A stretch of 64,000 nucleotides of DNA from Verrucomicrobiales bacterium. Its GTDB lineage: Bacteria; Verrucomicrobiota; Verrucomicrobiia; Limisphaerales; UBA9464. Positions 1 to 7,434 of this stretch are shown here, piece by piece (the first letter of the stretch is position 1; the number at the start of each line of letters is the position of its first letter). Under the pieces are notes generated by a model. The model was not told where the DNA came from. It saw nothing but the letters and a program-made list of their open reading frames with translations, and did no database searches. Location: the NCBI GenBank assembly GCA_027488845.1, contig JAIYBC010000052.1, positions 62,001-126,000 of the forward strand. The letters are read 5' to 3'. The translations under genes were made by a program, and so were the position numbers.

Positions 1-2
1 TG

Positions 3-1454
3 GCGGACTTCCCCAACGACGTGAACTACTCCGGCCGTGAACCGGAGGCCCCTTGGCGCGCGGCGGCGGCCGATCGCATCGAACGTCTGCGGAAGGCCGA
101 CCACGCGGTGGAGGTGCTCGACGCGGATGGCTTCCCGGTGCCCGGCGCCGAGGTCCGCGTGCGGTTGCAGCGCCATGCGTTCCACTGGGGCAGCGCGGTC
201 GATGGCGGCCGTCTTCTGGGATCCTTCGGCACGGTTTCCGACCGCGGGCGGTATCAGGCGGTGATCACGAACTGGTTCAACAAGGTGGTCCTCGAAAACG
301 ACCTGAAGTGGCCTTCGTGGGAATCGACCACGCCCAACGGACGCACCGCGTTGGCGGCTTTGGATTGGCTCCAGGCCCGAGGGATCCCCTGTCGCGGTCA
401 CAACCTCATCTGGCCCGGGACCAACTACCTTCCTTCGCGCGTCCGAAGCTCGTTGGCGTCCCGCAACGCGGCGCTCGTCCGCCAGCAGATCGACCAGCAC
501 TTCACCAACGTGCTCGGGGCGGTGCGCGGGCGGTTGGTGGACTGGGATGTGATGAACGAGATCACCCACGAGCGGGCGGTCCAGGACCTGTTGGGCGACG
601 ACGAGATGGTCCGCTGGATGCAGTTGGCGAGGAACCTCGACCCGGCGGCGAAGCTGTTCGTGAACGAGTACGAGAACCTCGAGGTGGCCGGCACCGGCAG
701 CGCCGCGCCGGGCCGGTTCCTGGACGCGTTGCGGTTCCTGAAGTCGCGTGGGGCACCCATGGACGGGATCGGATTGCAGGGACATTTCGGCGGCTTCCTG
801 CCGGCACCCGAGGACGTGTATGCGCAGTTGGACGCCTTCGCGGAGTTCGGGTTGCCGATCCAGGTGACCGAGTTCGACGTCGCCGTGGGAGACGAGGCGG
901 CCCAGGCGGACTACGTCCGGGATCTGACCACCGTCGCCTTCAGCCATCCGGCGGTGACGGATTTCCTGATGTGGGGCTTCTGGGCCGGGCAACATTGGAA
1001 GCCCGAGGCGGCGTTGTTCCGGTCGGACTGGAGCCTGCGTCCCGCGGGCGTCGTGTGGAGCAACCTGGTGTTCCGCGAATGGACCACGGACCTCGCCGTG
1101 CGGACCGATCGTGCCGGAAGGGCGGCGTTCCGCGGATTCCGCGGACGTTACTCGATCGAGGTGCGTGTCGGGAACGACGTGGTGGGGACGGCGCTGGCCG
1201 AGCCTGTCGAGGGCGTGCTGAGGGTGCCTCGGGTCACCTTGGAACGACCGAGGTTGGAAGCGGTCCGCGCGGCTTCCGGTGGATTGGAATTCACCTGGCC
1301 GGAAGCGCCGTCGGGCTACCGGATCGAAAGCAGCGTGGACTTGGCCGGAGGGCGCTGGGACCCCATCGCGAAGTCGCCGTTCCTGGAAGGCGGCCTCTGG
1401 CGTTTGGAGATTCCTCCGGAGTCGGGCACACGCTTCTACCGTCTGGTGCGGTGA
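3..1454 (+). CDS. GH10 endo-beta-1,4-xylanase, 5' end outside window
   Basis: Glycoside hydrolase family 10 enzyme expected to cut the beta-1,4-xylose backbone of xylan outside the cytoplasm. The frame is already open at base 3 and the N-terminus, including any signal peptide, lies upstream. A GTG at 21 is only the first in-window start codon. Numbering from that GTG, the acid/base glutamate is E180 in WDVMNE and the nucleophile is E284 in QVTEFDV, both in the family's usual settings. The TIM barrel occupies about residues 55-350. A short C-terminal domain at about 415-477 ends in FYRLVR, a tail style common on exported verrucomicrobial proteins. It converges on an exported esterase only 16 bases away, which fits joint attack on decorated xylan. 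The family call is firm; substrate details are inference. Confidence 0.93.
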   Translation, partial: ADFPNDVNYSGREPEAPWRAAAADRIERLRKADHAVEVLDADGFPVPGAEVRVRLQRHAFHWGSAVDGGRLLGSFGTVSDRGRYQAVITNWFNKVVLENDLKWPSWESTTPNGRTALAALDWLQARGIPCRGHNLIWPGTNYLPSRVRSSLASRNAALVRQQIDQHFTNVLGAVRGRLVDWDVMNEITHERAVQDLLGDDEMVRWMQLARNLDPAAKLFVNEYENLEVAGTGSAAPGRFLDALRFLKSRGAPMDGIGLQGHFGGFLPAPEDVYAQLDAFAEFGLPIQVTEFDVAVGDEAAQADYVRDLTTVAFSHPAVTDFLMWGFWAGQHWKPEAALFRSDWSLRPAGVVWSNLVFREWTTDLAVRTDRAGRAAFRGFRGRYSIEVRVGNDVVGTALAEPVEGVLRVPRVTLERPRLEAVRAASGGLEFTWPEAPSGYRIESSVDLAGGRWDPIAKSPFLEGGLWRLEIPPESGTRFYRLVR

Positions 1455-1458
1455 CGGC

Positions 1459-1480
1459 GCGCCGGCCTGGTCACCGGCGC
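1459..1480. terminator. GC hairpin between convergent genes
   Basis: A 7-bp perfect stem, GCGCCGG/CCGGCGC, with an 8-base loop lies between the stop codons of the convergent xylanase and esterase genes. It overlaps the esterase stop. There is no clear T-tract on either side, so termination is plausible but not secure. Confidence 0.35.
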
Positions 1481-2337
1481 AGTTGCTCGTCGTACCAGTC
1501 GGCGAACTGCGCGAGGTCCTTCTCCATGCCGGGCCATCCGTGGTCCTTGCCCGGCAGGCGGACCAGCTTGTAGGTGGCGCCGACCTCGGCGCACTTCTTC
1601 TGGAAGATCTCGGCCTGGTAGATCGGCACCAGACCGTCGGCCTCGCCGTGGATCACGAGCGTCGGCGCCATCTCCCGGGTGACGTAATGGATCGGGGAGA
1701 TCTCGCGGCCGTACGGGATCCGGGTCTCCAGGACATCGGAGCGGGATCCGAAGGCGCCATGGAACTGGCGTCCGACCTTGCCCACGCCGACCTGGGTGTC
1801 CCCCGGCGCGGACCAGTTGGCGAAATCGGTCGGCGGGAAGAAGCAGGCGACGGCCTGGACGCGGCTGCTCTCGCGGTCGACGGGATCCTTGGCGGCGGGG
1901 TCGCCGTCGCGTCCCTGGGTGCCGAGGGTCAGCGAGAGGTGGCCGCCGGCGCTCGAGCCGGTGATGCCGATGCGGTCGGGGCGGATGCCGTAGTCCGCAG
2001 CGTGGTGACGGATCCAGCGGATCGAGCGGTGGATGTCCTCGGCGATCTCCAGGATGGTGAAGCGCGGCTGGGAACCGTGGACGACGGCGAAGACGGTGTA
2101 GCCGCGGTCGAGCAGGGCCTTGCAGTAGGCCGGATTGATCGCGCCGTGGTCGGAGTAGAAGCCGCCGCTGACGACCCAGACCACGGCGAGGCCGTTGGTC
2201 TTCGGGGGTTGGAGGACGTCGAGGGTGAGGGCCGTGCCGAACTTGCGTCCGTAGATGACCTCGGAGCGGCGGATCTCCTCGGCTTGGATGCGGAGGGAGA
2301 GGAAAAGACCAAGAACCAGCAGGGCGAGCGACTTCAT
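1471..2337 (-). CDS. exported alpha/beta-hydrolase (acetyl/feruloyl-esterase-like)
   Basis: A 288-aa alpha/beta-hydrolase of the esterase/lipase (BD-FAE, Abhydrolase_3) type. The ATG at 2337 is chosen because it begins a signal peptide (MKSLALLVLGLFLSLRIQA); the frame runs further upstream without one. The nucleophile serine lies in TGSSAGGH, the acid in GEADGLVP and the histidine in KDHGWPG, giving a complete triad. The usual oxyanion HGG is replaced by VSGG. Paired tail-to-tail with a GH10 xylanase, it probably removes acetyl or feruloyl groups from hemicellulose in the periplasm, but the exact ester is not readable from sequence. Confidence 0.82.
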   Translation of the reverse strand: MKSLALLVLGLFLSLRIQAEEIRRSEVIYGRKFGTALTLDVLQPPKTNGLAVVWVVSGGFYSDHGAINPAYCKALLDRGYTVFAVVHGSQPRFTILEIAEDIHRSIRWIRHHAADYGIRPDRIGITGSSAGGHLSLTLGTQGRDGDPAAKDPVDRESSRVQAVACFFPPTDFANWSAPGDTQVGVGKVGRQFHGAFGSRSDVLETRIPYGREISPIHYVTREMAPTLVIHGEADGLVPIYQAEIFQKKCAEVGATYKLVRLPGKDHGWPGMEKDLAQFADWYDEQLRR

Positions 2338-2466
2338 CGGGAGTCCCCTTGTTTCCGCGTTCGGCTGGTGGCGGGCAAGTGGATTGATGAGCGAAGGTGA
2401 CGGGCGACGGGAAGAGAAGCGGGAAGCGGGGGGCGGCTGGGAACTGGGACCCAGGAAGCCCAAAGG

Positions 2467-2934
2467 CTAGCGGGTGGGAGGCTCGGAGCGGGGCGGGGTG
2501 CCGTGGGAATGATCCGCGGCGCCACCTTCCGATGGCGGGCCCGGCGGGCGGCGACGTTCGCTGAAACGCTTTTCCATCTTCTTCTGGAAGGCGGTGAGCT
2601 TCTCCTTCTGGCCGTCGTCGAGGATGGGGAGCATCCGGCTGTTGCAGCGTTCGAAGGCCTCCTTCATGCGGCGGCCGGACTCGCGGTGGATCTCGGACAT
2701 CTCGCGGTCGGTGTCCTCCATGATCGGGCGGAACTGCTCGACCTGGTTGGTGCCGAGGGCCAGCTCACGGGTGAAGGTCTCGAGCATCCGTTTCGACATC
2801 GGGGTGTTGTCCCGGGGCGGGCGCTGCGGAACCTTGGGGGCGGCGGACCAGGCGGCGAAGCCTCCGGCGACGGCACCGGCGGTGAAGGTCGCGGCGAGGT
2901 AGCCGACGAGGGCGTTGCGGCTCAGCGGGTTCAT
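2467..2934 (-). CDS. Spy/CpxP-like periplasmic protein with N-terminal anchor
   Basis: A 155-aa protein with an N-terminal membrane segment (about residues 8-29, YLAATFTAGAVAGGFAAW) and a charged helical periplasmic part. The helices hold an EQFRPIMEDTDREMSEIH stretch and a KLTAFQKKMEKRF stretch, spaced like the LTxxQ repeats of Spy/CpxP 'heavy-metal sensor' proteins. The tail is Pro/Arg-rich and disordered. It is the last gene of a three-gene operon led by an ECF sigma factor, and its ATG overlaps the previous stop by four bases. A role in sensing envelope stress or acting as a periplasmic chaperone is inferred from fold and context. Confidence 0.6.
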   Translation of the reverse strand: MNPLSRNALVGYLAATFTAGAVAGGFAAWSAAPKVPQRPPRDNTPMSKRMLETFTRELALGTNQVEQFRPIMEDTDREMSEIHRESGRRMKEAFERCNSRMLPILDDGQKEKLTAFQKKMEKRFSERRRPPGPPSEGGAADHSHGTPPRSEPPTR

Positions 2935-3233
2935 TGGAGGGCGAGGTACGTCTCCGGTTCCGGGACCGTGAAGGCCTCCTCGACGGTGACGAGGCGGTTC
3001 TGGGGAGCCATGCCGTCGTTCACGGTGAGGTACACGGAGAAGGCCGCTGTGGCGCCGGCCAGTCCGAGCCCGATGCGCAGGACGCGCAGCAGGGGCAGCG
3101 GATCCGTGGCGCGACGGGCGGCCCGGACGGCGGCCAGCACGCGGTTCTCGAGGCCGCGGTCCAGTTCCGGAACCGGACGGCCCGGGGCGCGCGACGCATC
3201 CGACAGCAGGCGATCGAGTGGTGAGTTCTTCAT
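2931..3233 (-). CDS. small single-pass membrane protein, possible anti-sigma factor
   Basis: A 100-aa protein with a basic, Arg-rich cytoplasmic half and one membrane segment (LRIGLGLAGATAAFSVYLTV, about residues 54-73), then a short periplasmic tail. It has no zinc-binding HxxxCxxC motif. Its ATG overlaps the stop of the ECF sigma gene (bases 3230-3233), and its own stop overlaps the Spy-like gene, so the three are translationally coupled. Position and topology suggest it restrains the sigma factor at the membrane; no sequence motif proves that. Confidence 0.6.
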   Translation of the reverse strand: MKNSPLDRLLSDASRAPGRPVPELDRGLENRVLAAVRAARRATDPLPLLRVLRIGLGLAGATAAFSVYLTVNDGMAPQNRLVTVEEAFTVPEPETYLALQ

Positions 3234-3817
3234 TTCGTCTTCTCCTCCATCAGTGCGGAAAGGTGCTTCCTCATCTTGGCCCGCGCCCGGAACGCCCGGA
3301 CCTTCACCAACGCGGCGCTCCAACCGGTGACCTGCCGGACCTCCTCGACGGATTTCTGTTCCAGGTGGAGCAGCGAGATGACCAGGCGATCCTCCGGATT
3401 GAGGTTCGCCATCAGCTTCTCCACGAGTTCCCGGGACGCTACATTGTCTTCGGTCGGTGTCGAACCCGCCGTCGAGGCCAGGTTCTGCACCACGATCTCC
3501 TCCTCCTCGCTCAGGTCGGCCATCCGCATCTCCGGCCGGATCTTCTCGTGTGCGATCTGGTTGAGGCAGGTGTTCACGGCGACACGGGAGACCCAGTGCT
3601 CGAACGGCACGGCGCCCCGGTACTGTTCGATGCGGGTGAACACCTTCACGAACACCGCCTGGATGAGATCTTCCTCACTGGTTCTCCGCGGCAGGTGCGA
3701 GCGGACTATCTTGACGACCAACGGATGCAGGTGGCGCATGAGGTCGCGGGAAGCGTCCTCATCGCCAGCCCGTGCCCGTTCCACACAGGCGGGCACATCG
3801 AGCATCGGTTCGTCCAT
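3230..3817 (-). CDS. ECF-family RNA polymerase sigma factor
   Basis: A 195-aa sigma-70 family protein of the extracytoplasmic-function class. Region 2 runs from about residue 35 to 105 and includes DLIQAVFVKVFTRIEQYRG and the promoter-melting FEHWVSRVAVNTCLNQI. Region 4 is at about 135-185, with a helix-turn-helix VEEVRQVTGWSAALVKVRAF. The ATG at 3817 is preferred over an in-frame GTG at 3844. The two following genes encode a small membrane protein and a Spy-like protein, forming a probable envelope-stress regulon core. A TGTAACC-N16-GGTCGC promoter-like motif lies just upstream, compatible with autoregulation. Confidence 0.88.
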   Translation of the reverse strand: MDEPMLDVPACVERARAGDEDASRDLMRHLHPLVVKIVRSHLPRRTSEEDLIQAVFVKVFTRIEQYRGAVPFEHWVSRVAVNTCLNQIAHEKIRPEMRMADLSEEEEIVVQNLASTAGSTPTEDNVASRELVEKLMANLNPEDRLVISLLHLEQKSVEEVRQVTGWSAALVKVRAFRARAKMRKHLSALMEEKTK

Positions 3818-3849
3818 GCACAGTACTGCTGGCACCTGTCGCACCCCAC

Positions 3850-3878
3850 GCGACCGGCCCCGTCCCGATATGGTTACA
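3850..3878 (-). promoter_or_regulatory. candidate ECF-type promoter
   Basis: Read on the minus strand, TGTAACC (3878-3872) is followed after 16 bases by GGTCGC (3855-3850), about 33 bases before the sigma-factor ATG. Spacing suits an ECF-recognised promoter, but there is only one instance in this window, so this is a weak call. Confidence 0.25.
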
Positions 3879-3904
3879 GGAAACCCACGTACTGGTCACT
3901 CGCC

Positions 3905-4696
3905 ATGTCCGGCCGCCCCTGTTTGGATCCCGGGGTGTCCTCCGTCGACTTGGATTCCCTGGTGGCCCGGTGTGGGCAGTTCCTGAAGCCCGAGCTGTTC
4001 ATCGATTACGACCGTGCCCACAACGGGTTGCAGGTCGGGAACCGCGGAAGGGTCCACCGCATCGCCGCCGCGGTGGATGCCTCGCTGGCCACCGTCCGGA
4101 TGGCGGTCGAGGCGAAGGCCGACCTGCTTCTGGTCCACCATGGACTTTTCTGGGGTGCCACCGTGCCGTGGACCGGCCGCCGCCTGGAACTGCTCCGACT
4201 GCTTCTCGAAGCCGACATGGCGGTGTACTCGATGCACCTGCCGTTGGACGCGCATCGGACCTTGGGGAACGCGGCGTGCCTGGCGAAGGCCCTGGGCCTC
4301 GGAGGACTGAAGCCGTTCTTCCTGCACAAGGGCCGCGCCGTGGGCTGGAAGTCCGCGACAAGGATCTCCCGTGAGGAATTGGGCCAACGCCTGCGCCGGG
4401 TCCTTGGCGGCAACGTGGTGTTGCTCCCGGGAGGCGCTGGGGAATGCCGCAACATCGGGATCTGCACCGGTGGCGCCGGAGCGGAACTCCAGCAGGCGGC
4501 CCAGGAAGGCGTTGACACGTTCATCACGGGCGAAGGACCGCATTGGACCCATGCGCTGGCGGAAGACGCCGGCATCAACGTGTTCTACGGGGGGCACTAT
4601 GCCACCGAGACGTTCGGGGTGAAGGCGCTCGCCGCCTCGCTGTCGCGTTCCTTCCGGGTGCCTTGGACGTTCCTCGATCACCCGAGCGGGCTGTGA
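3905..4696 (+). CDS. NIF3/YbgI-family dinuclear metal-centre protein
   Basis: A 263-aa member of the widespread NIF3 (GTP cyclohydrolase I type 2/YbgI) family, hexameric proteins with a two-metal site and unsettled function. Metal-ligand segments are LLLVHHGLFWG near residue 78, the SMHLPLDAH segment near residue 115, and GGHYATETFG near residue 237. The order and spacing match the family. The ATG at 3905 gives nine to ten extra residues over a GTG at 3935; neither has a good ribosome site, so the start is uncertain. It is divergent from the sigma-factor operon. Confidence 0.85.
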   Translation: MSGRPCLDPGVSSVDLDSLVARCGQFLKPELFIDYDRAHNGLQVGNRGRVHRIAAAVDASLATVRMAVEAKADLLLVHHGLFWGATVPWTGRRLELLRLLLEADMAVYSMHLPLDAHRTLGNAACLAKALGLGGLKPFFLHKGRAVGWKSATRISREELGQRLRRVLGGNVVLLPGGAGECRNIGICTGGAGAELQQAAQEGVDTFITGEGPHWTHALAEDAGINVFYGGHYATETFGVKALAASLSRSFRVPWTFLDHPSGL

Positions 4697-4834
4697 TCGG
4701 GGTGCGGCCTTCCGGGGTGGAGGCGTGGATCTGGCCGCCGAGGAAGGAATCCGGAGGGGCTTGCCGGGCCCAAGGCGTGGCGTTCCAATCGAAGGACCGG
4801 AGGGGCGCGCAAAGCGGCCTTTCCGGATCGGACG

Positions 4835-5314
4835 ATGAAGAAGGTCAATTCCAACGAGATGGAGGAGTACGCCTGGGCGTCTCCGAAGGGCCGGTTCGCC
4901 GGGTTCAGCAAGCAGCTCTCCGAGGGACTTGGGCGGGAGCGTTTCTCGACCGACCTTCTCAAGAGGCATCCGTTCGACGTGGCGTTGATCCGGATCCCAC
5001 CGGGAAAGGCCAACTTCCCCTACCATTCCCACAGCGCCCAATGGGAGTTCTACCACATCCTCTCGGGCCGCGGCAGGGTGCGGGACGAGTCGGGAGAACA
5101 CGAGGTCGGCCCCGGGGACGCGTTCCTCTACAAGCCTTCCGAGGCGCATCAGTTGATGAACGGCGGCGACGTCGACCTCGTGATGTACGTGGTGGCGGAC
5201 AATCCGGTCGGCGAGTCGTGCCACTATCCCGACAGCGGCAAGTGGCTGGTGCAGTCGCCGGAGCGGCGGGTGATGCGTTCCGGGCCGGTCGAGTACTACG
5301 ACGGGGAGGAGTGA
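4835..5314 (+). CDS. cupin-domain protein
   Basis: A 159-aa cytoplasmic protein with a single cupin barrel. Metal-ligand candidates are the histidines and glutamate in YHSHSAQWEFYHILSG (motif 1, about residues 63-78) and the histidine in YKPSEAHQL (motif 2, about 105-115). PGDAFLY marks the intervening turn. Such proteins bind a small sugar or acid or form regulatory dimers; no substrate can be named. It lies 138 bases after the NIF3-like gene and ends against a bidirectional terminator. Confidence 0.8.
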   Translation: MKKVNSNEMEEYAWASPKGRFAGFSKQLSEGLGRERFSTDLLKRHPFDVALIRIPPGKANFPYHSHSAQWEFYHILSGRGRVRDESGEHEVGPGDAFLYKPSEAHQLMNGGDVDLVMYVVADNPVGESCHYPDSGKWLVQSPERRVMRSGPVEYYDGEE

Positions 5315-5389
5315 GCTCCGTGGCGGAGCTGTCGATGGATGAAGAGCCGGACCGCGGTCCGGCGGGCGCGGCTACCGGGTCGGAAAGGG

Positions 5390-5421
5390 AAGAGGCCGTG
5401 CCCAGTCGAGCACGGCCTCTT
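5390..5421. terminator. strong bidirectional terminator hairpin
   Basis: An 11-bp perfect inverted repeat, AAGAGGCCGTG/CACGGCCTCTT, with a 10-base loop separates the convergent cupin and FliT-like genes. Its A- and T-ended arms serve both strands. Confidence 0.75.
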
Positions 5422-5456
5422 GGACCGACGCAGCCTTCTGCTGCCGTCTGCGGAAG

Positions 5457-5846
5457 TCAGGAGTAGCTGCTCCAGACGCTGGTACGGACAGGGGCGTAGG
5501 AACGCACCCGTTGCAGCTGGCGTCGTGAGCGGTCGAGCTCCGCCTGTTCCGCCTGGGCCAGGCGTCGGACGGTGTCCAGGACCTGGCCGTTGCGGGTCTC
5601 GAGCTGGATCAGCGAAGCCACCTCGCGGCGGAGGTCCTTCTCGATGTCCTCCCAACGGGTCCCGGTGCCGACGGTCTCGGTCCGGGCGTCGTCGGTGAAC
5701 TTCATGATGCGCGGCTGGAGTTCCAGCTTCGCGCGTTGGCAACTGTGGACCTTGGGCCAGTCCGACTGGCGGATGGCGTCGCCTTCCTCCTCGGTCCAGC
5801 GACGCCATTCGGCGTAGGTGTCAAACAGACGGTCTTTGGCGCTCAT
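5457..5846 (-). CDS. FliT/FlgN-like flagellar export chaperone (putative)
   Basis: A 129-aa, highly charged, all-helical protein without signal or membrane segment. A long central helix (about residues 60-110, REVASLIQLETRNGQVLDTV then AQAEQAELDRSRRQLQRV) resembles flagellar export chaperones of the FliT/FlgN sort. It is the last gene after flgM and fliS, the position where fliT usually sits, and it lies 42 bases downstream of fliS. Sequence similarity alone would not settle the identity; the call rests mainly on context and helix pattern. It probably binds a filament or cap subunit before export. Confidence 0.5.
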   Translation of the reverse strand: MSAKDRLFDTYAEWRRWTEEEGDAIRQSDWPKVHSCQRAKLELQPRIMKFTDDARTETVGTGTRWEDIEKDLRREVASLIQLETRNGQVLDTVRRLAQAEQAELDRSRRQLQRVRSYAPVRTSVWSSYS

Positions 5847-5888
5847 GGCAGGAAAGCGACCCGAATCCGCGTTGTGGTTGTGGGCCGT

Positions 5889-6344
5889 TCAGGCCGCGAC
5901 GGCGGCGACCGGGGTCATCCCCCGGGCGGCTTCCGACCCGCGTCCGGCGAGCATCTCGGCCCACGCGTCCCGCAGCGTCGTGATGAGGCGGATGACCAGG
6001 CGGATGCCGTCCGGTTCCTTGCGCAGGTTGCTCTGGCCGAGCTGGTCGTCGAAGAACCGGTAGAGCCGCCGCATGGTCTGGGAGAACTCGCCTCCCACCT
6101 CCATGTTCAGCGAGTGGTCCAGCTCACGGATGATGTCCTGGGCGCGGATCACGTTGTTGCTGACGGTGGAGTTGCACTCCGCCGGGTCATCCAGGTCGAA
6201 ACCGGCCAAGGCGCGGTCGAGGAAGCGGATGGCTCCGTCGAACAGCATCAGGACGAGTTGGCCTGGTGTTGCGGTCTGGGTGGCGACCTGGCGGTAGGAC
6301 TGCCAGGGGTTGACGGCGCGTCTCATGAGGGAATCTGGATTCAT
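5889..6344 (-). CDS. fliS: flagellin export chaperone FliS
   Basis: A 151-aa protein with the FliS signature: WQSYRQVATQTATPGQLVLMLF at the N-terminus, then DGAIRFLDRAL, the NVIRAQDIIRELDHSLNMEVGGEFS segment, and LYRFFDDQL. FliS binds the C-terminal helices of flagellin in the cytoplasm, stops early polymerisation and delivers it to the export gate. It follows flgM by 19 bases. The C-terminal tail after about residue 125 is Ala-rich and variable. Its presence implies that a flagellin gene exists elsewhere in this genome. Confidence 0.92.
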   Translation of the reverse strand: MNPDSLMRRAVNPWQSYRQVATQTATPGQLVLMLFDGAIRFLDRALAGFDLDDPAECNSTVSNNVIRAQDIIRELDHSLNMEVGGEFSQTMRRLYRFFDDQLGQSNLRKEPDGIRLVIRLITTLRDAWAEMLAGRGSEAARGMTPVAAVAA

Positions 6345-6363
6345 TGGAGGTGGGTGGCGTCGC

Positions 6364-6633
6364 TCAGGCCTGGTTGTCCTGGATCTTCAGGGCCAGGAGG
6401 GTGGAGATGCGCTTGATGGTCTCCGCGGGCGGGTATTCCACCTGCGAGACGAGCGTCTTGCCGACGGCGACCACTTCCGAACGGCTGTCCGGAAGTTCGT
6501 CGAGCGCGTCGCGGATCGCGGTCGTGTCCGAGAAGTCGGTACGATCGGTTCCTGCGGGCGTTGACGATTTGCGGGTCCCGCTGGTCCCCAATCGCGACAG
6601 CGGGTCTGTGTTTCCTGTGGGTCTGATGTCCAT
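6364..6633 (-). CDS. flgM: FlgM-like anti-sigma-28 factor
   Basis: An 89-aa protein with an unstructured, Ser/Thr-rich N-terminal half and a C-terminal helical region (SEVVAVGKTLVSQVEYPPAE, then IKRISTLLALKI). This pattern matches the FlgM segment that wraps sigma-28 (FliA). FlgM holds sigma-28 inactive until the hook is finished and the protein is exported. A promoter-like sequence with sigma-28 spacing lies 67 bases upstream, giving the usual feedback loop. It leads the flgM-fliS-fliT-like group. Confidence 0.7.
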   Translation of the reverse strand: MDIRPTGNTDPLSRLGTSGTRKSSTPAGTDRTDFSDTTAIRDALDELPDSRSEVVAVGKTLVSQVEYPPAETIKRISTLLALKIQDNQA

Positions 6634-6699
6634 AGTTCCTTACCTTTCTTGGCAGGTGGGGTCGCCTCCCGTTATCCCCCCGGGACAACCCCGGTGGGA

Positions 6700-6726
6700 G
6701 CATCGGCGACCGTTCGAAAAACTTGA
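6700..6726 (-). promoter_or_regulatory. candidate sigma-28 (FliA) promoter for flgM-fliS-fliT
   Basis: Read on the minus strand, TCAAGTTT, 11 bases, then GCCGATGC. The enterobacterial FliA consensus is TAAAGTTT-N11-GCCGATAA, so 7 of 8 and 6 of 8 positions match with exact spacing. The site faces flgM, whose ATG lies 67 bases downstream. Confidence 0.6.
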
Positions 6727-6755
6727 GTCGGAACGGATACGATTCGGTTTCCTGT

Positions 6756-7427
6756 TCATCGGGCGGGCAGGGTTTCCGACACGGCCTGGGCCGCGTAGCG
6801 GGTGAAACGGGCCGGGGATCGCATGTCGGCCTGCGGGTCTCCCAGCTCGGCCGGCCCGGTGTGGTGCGCACGGAAGTAGTCCCGGGCTGCGCGGGCCACG
6901 TCCGCGTCGCCCGCGTCGAAGGTCTCGTCGGCCGACCAGAGCGTCTGCCCGGTCGAGGTCGTGACCAGGCGGGCGTCCACGCCGATCGACACCGGCGGAT
7001 ACACCCTCAACGAATGGACCCGAACGAACATCACGCCGTCGGCCACGAGGTTCGTGCGGATCCGTGCAAGGAAGTCCGCGGGCAAAGGCTCGCTGGCCGA
7101 GACCTTGTGGCGTCCGATCCAGCGGGTGAGTTCGGTCCGGGTGACGCTCAGGGTTTCGAATCGCCGGGTCTTCCGGAGCTCCTCCTCGAGGATCCGCTGG
7201 ACCTGGTCGAGGTGGGCGGAGTCGGTGAGGTCCTCCCCGTGGGTGGTCAGCGGCAGGATGGCCACACGTCGGAAGTCGGGAGGAAGCTTCTGGACGGCGC
7301 GGTAGATGTTCGCCGGCTTGAAGCGGGGGCCCACTTCCGGAAGCGCGACCTGGGACGTGGAGCAGCCGACGGCGAACCATGCCGACACGGCGAGAAGCAG
7401 CGGGGTTGGGATGCGGGGGCGTCTCAT
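6756..7427 (-). CDS. outer-membrane/periplasmic lipoprotein, LpoB/FlgO-like fold (putative)
   Basis: A 223-aa lipoprotein: signal peptide MRRPRIPTPLLLAVSAWFAV followed by a lipobox with the acylated cysteine at C22 (VGCS). The mature part has alternating strands and helices (VAILPLTT, LEEELRKTRRFETLSVTRTEL, VADGVMFVRVHSLRVYPPV, LWSADETFDAG), like lipoproteins of the LpoB/FlgO/GNA1162 type that recruit partners in the envelope. It begins seven bases after the giant glycosyltransferase stops and precedes flgM. The place suggests a flagellum- or glycan-related envelope role, which is inference. Confidence 0.6.
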   Translation of the reverse strand: MRRPRIPTPLLLAVSAWFAVGCSTSQVALPEVGPRFKPANIYRAVQKLPPDFRRVAILPLTTHGEDLTDSAHLDQVQRILEEELRKTRRFETLSVTRTELTRWIGRHKVSASEPLPADFLARIRTNLVADGVMFVRVHSLRVYPPVSIGVDARLVTTSTGQTLWSADETFDAGDADVARAARDYFRAHHTGPAELGDPQADMRSPARFTRYAAQAVSETLPAR

Positions 7428-7434
7428 GGATGGA

